Shown here: piece by piece, positions 58,799 to 64,000 of the stretch
Layout of the letters: every line of letters starts with the position of its first letter
Position numbering within the stretch: position 1 is the first letter of the stretch
Source: Caballeronia sp. SEWSISQ10-4 2
GTDB taxonomy: Bacteria > Pseudomonadota > Gammaproteobacteria > Burkholderiales > Burkholderiaceae
Length of the DNA stretch: 64,000 nucleotides
Direction: 5' to 3'
Assembly (NCBI RefSeq): GCF_030464885.1
Contig: NZ_JALPRJ010000017.1
Location: 62,001 to 126,000, forward strand
Translations under genes and position numbers: made by a program
The notes under the pieces: model-generated
Database searches by the model: none
Seen by the model: only the letters and a program-made list of their open reading frames with translations
What the model was told of the DNA's origin: nothing

Positions 58799-60427
58799 CT
58801 ATTTCAACTGGTACGCAGGGTCCATCAACAAGACCCGCAGATACGCGCTGCTCGTGACGTCGGGTTCGATGGCATCGGCGGGGGAAACCGCCAGAACCGC
58901 GCGCTGCAACTGCAATTGCGTCGACAGATCGGGGCGCGCGTCGGGCGTCGTATTGTATTGCGCGAGCCATGCGCCCAGATCGAAGCGCAAGCCAGGACGC
59001 GGCGGGAGCATCGCCGCGGATTTCATGGCGGCGTTCGTCATCATGCTTGCCATCGGATTGACCGGTCCTCGTGCGGCCGTCGCCGGGCGCATGCCGTGTG
59101 CTTCGGTCGCCCGAAACAACTGTTCGATGAACTGCTTGCGCGCGAGCAGCGTAGAGCTGTTGATCCAGTTTTCACCGCCCGGCCAGCCCTTCACGTTCGG
59201 CGGATAAAACAGGTTCTCGCCGAAATTGCGCACCTGGGCGGCAAGCGGCGTCGCGTCCTGATCGGCGTAACCGATATCGAACTCGCGCACAGCGCCAACC
59301 ACGAATTCCGCTGGCGACTTCACCAGCACGCCACGGTTGCGCTCGTCCCAGAATGCCTCCGATAAAAACACCCCCCGCAACGCCGTCTTGATGTCGTAAT
59401 GCGACTCGCGAAAACGCTCGGCGACCGGCGCAATCTGCGCCGGATCCGGCGTCTCGGAGATGAACTCGCGCCACAGTTCGGTCGTGATGAAGGTAGCCGT
59501 TTCCGGTTGAGCAAGGAGGATGTCGAGCACCTGATCGCCATCGAAATTGCCCATCTGGCCGAGCACGGTCTTGTCGCCGTCGTCGTGGATCTTTGGATTG
59601 AACTGGTAGGCGAGCGTATTCGGATCGAGCGTCCAGCCCGTGTAGGCCCGTGCGGCTTCGGCCACGTCGCGCTGCGAATAATGTCCCTCACCGAGCGTGA
59701 ACAGTTCCATCACCTCGCGGGCGAAGTTTTCGTTGGGACGGCCCTTGCGGCTGCCGGCGCCGTCGAGGTATTGCAGCATGGCGGGATCTTTCGAGACCGC
59801 ATGCAGCAAGTCGCCGAAATTACCCAGCGCGTCGCGACGCAGCAGCGCGTTCTGCCGGAACATGAGCTGCGGATAGTGAACCTTCTCTTCGGCGGACGGG
59901 AAGTGATCGTGCCAGAAGAGTGTCATGCGCTCGGTGAGCGGCGAGCGTGTGGTCACCATTTCCCGCACCCACCAGCCGCGCAACTCGTCGTATCGACGGC
60001 TTTGTTCGCGCTGGTCGTCACGGCGCTGATCCTGTGCCCATGCACGGCGTATATCGGCCGATGGGATGGGCTCCGTGACCCACGCGGGCGGCGGCGTGGC
60101 GGCTTCGGTGCGTGCGCCGGCGAGCAAGGCATCGACTGCCTCCTCACGCGTTTTGCCGATATACACCGCGACCTCGCTCGCATTCGCCGCGAAGCCGGTT
60201 CGGGTGAGCAGGAAACGGGCGTCGGTGGCGTCTAGTGGATCGGCATCGGGCGCTGCCTCTTCCGTCCGATGCACATTGCGCATCCGGTGCTGCGTAGTGT
60301 TCTGCGCCGCCTGTGCCGTCAGCGCGCAGGCCAGCATCACGCACAGCGCGATCGCGCCAGTACCGATACCAACGCCGATGCGGGAATCGCGAGCAACGTG
60401 GAAATGAAGAAGCCTGGAGAGTGGCAT
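58799..60427 (-). CDS. DUF1800 exported protein
   Basis: The 542-residue protein has a signal-type hydrophobic segment (about 18-40) and DUF1800 motifs: L-L-T-R-T-G-F near the start, M-T-L-F-W-H-D-H-F, N-E-N-F-A-R-E-V-M-E-L-F-T-L-G-E-G-H-Y, and P-P-N-V-K-G-W-P-G-G. The ATG at 60427 was chosen, and a TTG at 60463 would add 12 residues. It is the first gene of the DUF1800-DUF1501 pair and presumably acts with it in the periplasm. Confidence 0.9.
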   Translation of the reverse strand: MPLSRLLHFHVARDSRIGVGIGTGAIALCVMLACALTAQAAQNTTQHRMRNVHRTEEAAPDADPLDATDARFLLTRTGFAANASEVAVYIGKTREEAVDALLAGARTEAATPPPAWVTEPIPSADIRRAWAQDQRRDDQREQSRRYDELRGWWVREMVTTRSPLTERMTLFWHDHFPSAEEKVHYPQLMFRQNALLRRDALGNFGDLLHAVSKDPAMLQYLDGAGSRKGRPNENFAREVMELFTLGEGHYSQRDVAEAARAYTGWTLDPNTLAYQFNPKIHDDGDKTVLGQMGNFDGDQVLDILLAQPETATFITTELWREFISETPDPAQIAPVAERFRESHYDIKTALRGVFLSEAFWDERNRGVLVKSPAEFVVGAVREFDIGYADQDATPLAAQVRNFGENLFYPPNVKGWPGGENWINSSTLLARKQFIEQLFRATEAHGMRPATAARGPVNPMASMMTNAAMKSAAMLPPRPGLRFDLGAWLAQYNTTPDARPDLSTQLQLQRAVLAVSPADAIEPDVTSSAYLRVLLMDPAYQLK

Positions 60428-60569
60428 CGAAGAGCGGTCCGGTAGCCGTGCTAAGTCAATCAACGGCGACGCGTCGATGCCCGTTGACCACGTCGACTCC
60501 GTTGCGCCTCACGTCAGGAGTTGAAAACCGCCAATCCTTGATCGCGGGTCTGGTCAACTACCCAAGCGC

Positions 60570-61040
60570 TCAACGCTTATAAAGATCCCTGACCGCTTCC
60601 TCGATATGCTGGCGCAGCAGACGCCGTTCATCTGCGGTCATCACAGAGTGTCTCGGAGGCCGCGCGGGTGGCTGTGGATCGCTTTGCGGTGCAGGCATGG
60701 GCGGCTGCAGGTCGCGGCTGTCATTCAACGGCTTTTGCATGCGATGCTGAGCGCGCATGAAGCGGCCGTCGAAGCTGCGTTTCTTGAGTGGATGTGAGTT
60801 GGAATCAGAACTGTCGCCCTCTGGATTCGAATACCGGGAAGACGATGCGGACGAAGAGGAAGACGACGATGACAACGACGAATCCGGCCGGTCGGACGCC
60901 GCCGAACTGCGATTGGAAGACTGCGATGGTTGCGCCATGGCGGTGCGCGTGGCAAACACGGCGTAAAACGCGCTAGCGATCAGCGTTAGTCGGATGATGC
61001 GCTTGGTGCGCACAGGTATGCGCCGCCGCGCTCCCTTCAT
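60570..61040 (-). CDS. Ser-rich exported hypothetical protein, 156 aa
   Basis: The ATG at 61040 follows AAGGGAAC. There is a signal peptide (about 1-36), a long Ser-rich low-complexity segment (about 40-75), and a Pro-rich part before a charged C-terminal helix (M-T-A-D-E-R-R-L-L-R-Q-H-I-E-E-A). Small periplasmic proteins ending this way are common in Burkholderiaceae. The role is unknown. Confidence 0.6.
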   Translation of the reverse strand: MKGARRRIPVRTKRIIRLTLIASAFYAVFATRTAMAQPSQSSNRSSAASDRPDSSLSSSSSSSSASSSRYSNPEGDSSDSNSHPLKKRSFDGRFMRAQHRMQKPLNDSRDLQPPMPAPQSDPQPPARPPRHSVMTADERRLLRQHIEEAVRDLYKR

Positions 61041-61306
61041 GTTGTTCCCTTCGTTGCTCGACAACCGGACAGTCTCAGGCTCTTTGGCGTGTTTGCGTGT
61101 CATGCAGCAGTGACGGTTAATGCCGCCATGATGCTGACGTGCAATCATTGTACTAATGGAGTATCCACCGAATGACGGGCTTAGGTAAAGGAGTGTACGC
61201 ATAGAAACTTTATGTCGTGCCACGCTCACCGTAAATTTTGTAACTATCTGTTACCTTAGAAATGGCGCAAACTAGCAGCTCTTTCTAATCGCGCTAAGAT
61301 GCGGGC

Positions 61307-62032
61307 ATGGAAACCAAAAATCCCTCAAAAATACTCGTAGTCGACGACGATCCCCGTTTGCGTGATCTTTTGCGACGTTACCTCGGCGAACAGGGCTTTA
61401 ACGTCTATGTCGCTGAAAATGCGCCGTCGATGAACAAGCTCTGGGTTCGAGAACGTTTCGACCTGCTCGTGCTCGACCTGATGTTGCCGGGGGAAGACGG
61501 ACTCTCGATCTGCCGGCGCCTGCGTGGCAGCAACGACCGTACGCCCATCATCATGCTCACGGCGAAAGGCGAAGACGTCGACCGCATCGTGGGCCTGGAA
61601 ATGGGCGCGGACGACTATCTGCCGAAGCCGTTCAACCCGCGCGAACTCGTCGCGCGGATTCATGCCGTGCTGCGCCGGCAATCTCCGTCGGAACTGCCGG
61701 GCGCGCCGTCTGAAACCACCGAAGTCTTTGAATTCGGCGAATTCGCGTTAAATCTCGCCACCCGCACGCTGACCAAGAACGGCCAGGAAATCCCGCTGAC
61801 CACCGGCGAATTCTCCGTGCTGAAAGTATTCGCGCGTCATCCGCGTGCGCCGCTGTCGCGTGAAAAGCTGATGGAACTGGCACGCGGCCGTGAATACGAA
61901 GTTTTCGACCGCAGTCTCGATGTCCAGATCTCCCGGTTGCGCAAGCTGATCGAGCCGGACCCGAGCAGCCCTCGCTTTATCCAGACCGTGTGGGGTCTTG
62001 GCTACGTCTTCATTCCCGACGGCGCAGCGTGA
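61307..62032 (+). CDS. ompR: OmpR-type response regulator
   Basis: The 241-residue protein has a receiver domain with the acidic pair V-D-D-D, phospho-acceptor Asp57 in L-V-L-D-L-M-L-P-G and Lys in P-K-P-F-N, and an OmpR/PhoB winged helix (R-T-L-T-K-N-G-Q-E-I-P-L-T, F-S-V-L-K, V-Q-I-S-R-L-R-K-L-I, V-W-G-L-G-Y-V-F). It is followed by an EnvZ-type kinase gene, giving an OmpR/EnvZ system for osmotic and envelope control. Confidence 0.9.
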   Translation: METKNPSKILVVDDDPRLRDLLRRYLGEQGFNVYVAENAPSMNKLWVRERFDLLVLDLMLPGEDGLSICRRLRGSNDRTPIIMLTAKGEDVDRIVGLEMGADDYLPKPFNPRELVARIHAVLRRQSPSELPGAPSETTEVFEFGEFALNLATRTLTKNGQEIPLTTGEFSVLKVFARHPRAPLSREKLMELARGREYEVFDRSLDVQISRLRKLIEPDPSSPRFIQTVWGLGYVFIPDGAA

Positions 62033-62116
62033 GACCTGAGTCCTCTGGATTTGAGTCCTGATTGAGTACCGACAAACGCGCCCCGTGCGCGCCACGAGCA
62101 CGAGCATCAACGACCC

Positions 62117-63475
62117 ATGCGGATTGACAGGCGGCTACTGACGCTCGCGTTCGGCGGCCTGTTCTGGCGGACCTTCGCCTTGATCGCGTTGCTGATCGCG
62201 GTCAGCATTGCTGCGTGGTTCCAGAGCTTTCGGGTCATCGAACGCGAACCGCGCGCGCAACGCGTCGCGCTGCAACTCGTCGCGGTCGTCAAGCTCACGC
62301 GTACTGCCCTCCTTTACTCCGATCCCGATCTGCGCCGCGCGTTGCTGCAGGATCTGGAAAGCAATGAAGGCGTGCGCGTGTATCCGCGCGAGACCACCGA
62401 TAAATACCGCCTTCAGCCGGACGAATCGCTTAACCGTTTGATCGAGCGCGACGTGCGCGGCCGGCTTGGCAACGACACGGTGATCGCGCAATCCGTCAAC
62501 GACATTCCGGGTGTCTGGATCAGCTTCAAGATCGACGACGACGATTACTGGGTGGCGCTCGATCGCGATCAACTCGATAACGTCACCGGCCTGCAATGGG
62601 CCGGCTGGGGCATTTTCGCTCTCGCGCTATCGCTGTTCGGCGCGGCGTTCATCACCAGCCTCGTGAACCGGCCGTTCGCGCGGCTGGCGCTGGCGGCGCG
62701 CAAGGTCGGCTCGGGGCAGTCGCCCGAACCGTTGCCCGAGCGCGGCATGGGCGTGGCCGCCGAAACCAATCGCAGTTTCAATCAGATGGTGCAGGACCTC
62801 GAGCAACTCGATGCCGACCGCGCGCTGATGCTCGCGGGCATCTCGCACGACTTGCGTACACCGCTCGCACGTCTGCGGCTCGAAACCGAAATGAGCCCCT
62901 CCGACGAAGCGACGAAACTCGCGATGGTCGATGACATCGAACAGATGGACATGATCATCGGGCGCTTCCTTGATTACGCCCGACCGATGCAGCGCATGGC
63001 CGAAGCCGTGGATCTTTCGTTGATCGGCGGCGAAATGGCCGCGCGTTTCTATGGGGAAGACGGCGTGGTCATGAAGACCGACCTGGCGCAGGGCGCGGTC
63101 ATAGAAGGCGATCCGACCGATATGCGGCGGGTGATTGGCAACCTGCTGGAAAACGCGCGCAAGTACGGCCGTAGCGCGGCGGACGACATCGCGCGGATCA
63201 CGCTGCAAACGCATGTGAACCATGGGCGCGTGGAGTTGTCGGTCATGGATGAAGGCCGCGGCATTCCCGAAGATCAGGTGGCGCTGATTACGCGCCCGTT
63301 TTATCGCGTGGACACCGCTCGGACGCAGGCCAACGGCACCGGGCTCGGCATGGCGATCGTGCAACGGCTTGTCACGCGGCAGCGCGGCACGCTGCGCCTG
63401 CGCAACCGCCATCCGCATGCGGGGTTCGAGGTCACCATCGACTTCCCGGCGATTGAAAAACGCACCTTCCGATAA
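62117..63475 (+). CDS. envZ: EnvZ-type sensor histidine kinase
   Basis: The 452-residue protein has two membrane helices (about 10-35 and 158-180) flanking a periplasmic domain of about 120 residues, a HAMP-like segment, the H-box G-I-S-H-D-L-R-T-P with His244, and the N (L-L-E-N-A-R-K-Y), G1 (D-E-G-R-G-I-P) and G2 (G-T-G-L-G-M-A-I-V) boxes of the ATPase domain. It phosphorylates the OmpR-type regulator encoded just before it. Confidence 0.9.
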   Translation: MRIDRRLLTLAFGGLFWRTFALIALLIAVSIAAWFQSFRVIEREPRAQRVALQLVAVVKLTRTALLYSDPDLRRALLQDLESNEGVRVYPRETTDKYRLQPDESLNRLIERDVRGRLGNDTVIAQSVNDIPGVWISFKIDDDDYWVALDRDQLDNVTGLQWAGWGIFALALSLFGAAFITSLVNRPFARLALAARKVGSGQSPEPLPERGMGVAAETNRSFNQMVQDLEQLDADRALMLAGISHDLRTPLARLRLETEMSPSDEATKLAMVDDIEQMDMIIGRFLDYARPMQRMAEAVDLSLIGGEMAARFYGEDGVVMKTDLAQGAVIEGDPTDMRRVIGNLLENARKYGRSAADDIARITLQTHVNHGRVELSVMDEGRGIPEDQVALITRPFYRVDTARTQANGTGLGMAIVQRLVTRQRGTLRLRNRHPHAGFEVTIDFPAIEKRTFR

Positions 63476-63541
63476 GCCGATGCTCAGAGAACGCTATCGG
63501 TCCATTCGTTAAAAGCTATTTGGCTTGTTAGTCAAAAACTA

Positions 63542-63570
63542 TTTATTAAATAATTCAATAGATATATAAT
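63542..63570 (+). promoter_or_regulatory. Promoter of the peroxiredoxin gene
   Basis: TTTATT (63542-63547), a 17-base spacer and a perfect TATAAT (63565-63570) in a markedly AT-rich gap of about 200 bases. CTAT/ATAG elements lie nearby (63516, 63539, 63558), but their spacing does not fit an OxyR site well. Confidence 0.5.
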
Positions 63571-63682
63571 GAGATTCGTTCAACGCATTCATCGGCTCGT
63601 CGGCGAGTTTGGTGTGCGTCATGTGAGCGTTACAGCGATCAAGTAGTGTTAATTTTCTTCCAACGAACACAGGAGTATTCAT

Positions 63683-64000
63683 ATGAAGACCGTGGGCGAT
63701 AAAGTTGAAGCGTTTACCGTTACTGCTGCCAAGCCGGGTTTCAATCATCACGAAGAAAATGGCGTGTCGGCGTTCGAAGAGATCACCGAACAGTCGTTTC
63801 CTGGCAAGTGGAAGATCCTGTATTTCTACCCGAAGGATTTCACGTTCGTCTGCCCGACGGAAATCGTCGAGTTCGGCAAGCTGGCTACGGATTTCGCTGA
63901 TCGCGATGCCGTCTTGCTCGGTGGCAGCGTGGACAACGAGTTCGTGAAGCTGGCCTGGCGCCGGGAGCACAAGGACCTGAGCAAGCTGAACCACTACGCG
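63683..64000 (+). CDS. ahpC: AhpC-type peroxiredoxin (5' part, cut by window end)
   Basis: AGGAG precedes the ATG. The visible 106 codons contain the thioredoxin-fold peroxidatic motif F-T-F-V-C-P-T-E with its catalytic Cys, the flanking F-Y-P-K-D-F and the strand L-L-G-G-S-V-D-N-E-F. It resembles the AhpC group that works with AhpD, which reduces peroxides. The C-terminal half with the resolving Cys lies beyond the window, as would any ahpD gene. Confidence 0.9.
   Translation, partial: MKTVGDKVEAFTVTAAKPGFNHHEENGVSAFEEITEQSFPGKWKILYFYPKDFTFVCPTEIVEFGKLATDFADRDAVLLGGSVDNEFVKLAWRREHKDLSKLNHYA

Noticed and set aside
63516-63561. CTAT/ATAG elements as an OxyR site before ahpC
   Set aside because: The elements are 23 and 19 bases apart, not the regular 11-base steps of the OxyR consensus, and the region is simply AT-rich.

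Overview
The window is high-GC betaproteobacterial DNA of the Burkholderia/Paraburkholderia/Caballeronia type. About 52.7 kb is the right-hand part of a podovirus-like prophage and the last 11 kb is host chromosome. The prophage closely matches what is known of Bcep22-like Burkholderia phages (Bcep22, BcepIL02). It has a P22-type portal, an N4-gp56-type coat protein, a string of fibre and adaptor genes, and a single giant virion-type multidomain gene of 13.3 kb. No integrase or CI-type repressor is seen, so the left end of the prophage lies before base 1.

Early region (1-9.3 kb): Ref-type nuclease, VRR-NUC nuclease, a phage lipoprotein on the minus strand, an AntA/AntB antirepressor with a leader that looks like a C4 antisense RNA, then a replication module. 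The replication module is a winged-helix initiator with iteron hairpins inside the gene, plus a DnaC-like loader. These are followed by small membrane or exported proteins, a collagen-repeat/YadA-anchor surface protein and a coiled-coil protein. From 9.3 to 15.4 kb come the terminase small subunit, eleven mostly overlapping small genes, and an AT-richer three-gene minus-strand cassette (3-TM protein, unknown protein, YaaC-like protein) that looks like a cargo or defence module.

Morphogenesis (15.4-36.7 kb): large terminase, portal, scaffold, an SGNH-hydrolase tailspike candidate, a CsrA-like protein, coat protein with an RBS-sequestering leader hairpin, head-tail adaptors, fibre and adaptor proteins, tail chaperone, tail hub, GNAT, and two internal virion proteins. 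Between the two internal virion genes sit a PP-loop Fe-S ATPase and a methyltransferase. The giant gene (36.8-50.1 kb) joins a lytic transglycosylase, FtsK-gamma, pyrophosphatase-like, N6-methylase, SNF2-like helicase, HExxH and LPD38-type regions. It contains a candidate overprinted gene in another frame. A minus-strand RHH regulator, the lysis cassette (LydA-like holin, muramidase, small membrane protein, Rz/Rz1) and a gene behind a perfect LexA-type box close the prophage.

A recurring short motif (GCACCAT and its complement) lies in many prophage gene gaps. At several of these it falls exactly between recognisable -35 and -10 boxes, which suggests one repressor regulon spread over early and late genes.

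Host part (52.8-64 kb): an orphan clpP, a sigma-70 family factor, two transglutaminase-like proteins, a squalene/phytoene-synthase-like protein, a DUF1501/DUF1800 pair (minus strand), a Ser-rich exported protein, an OmpR/EnvZ-type two-component system, and the 5' part of an AhpC peroxiredoxin gene. No tRNA, rRNA, CRISPR array or insertion sequence was seen.
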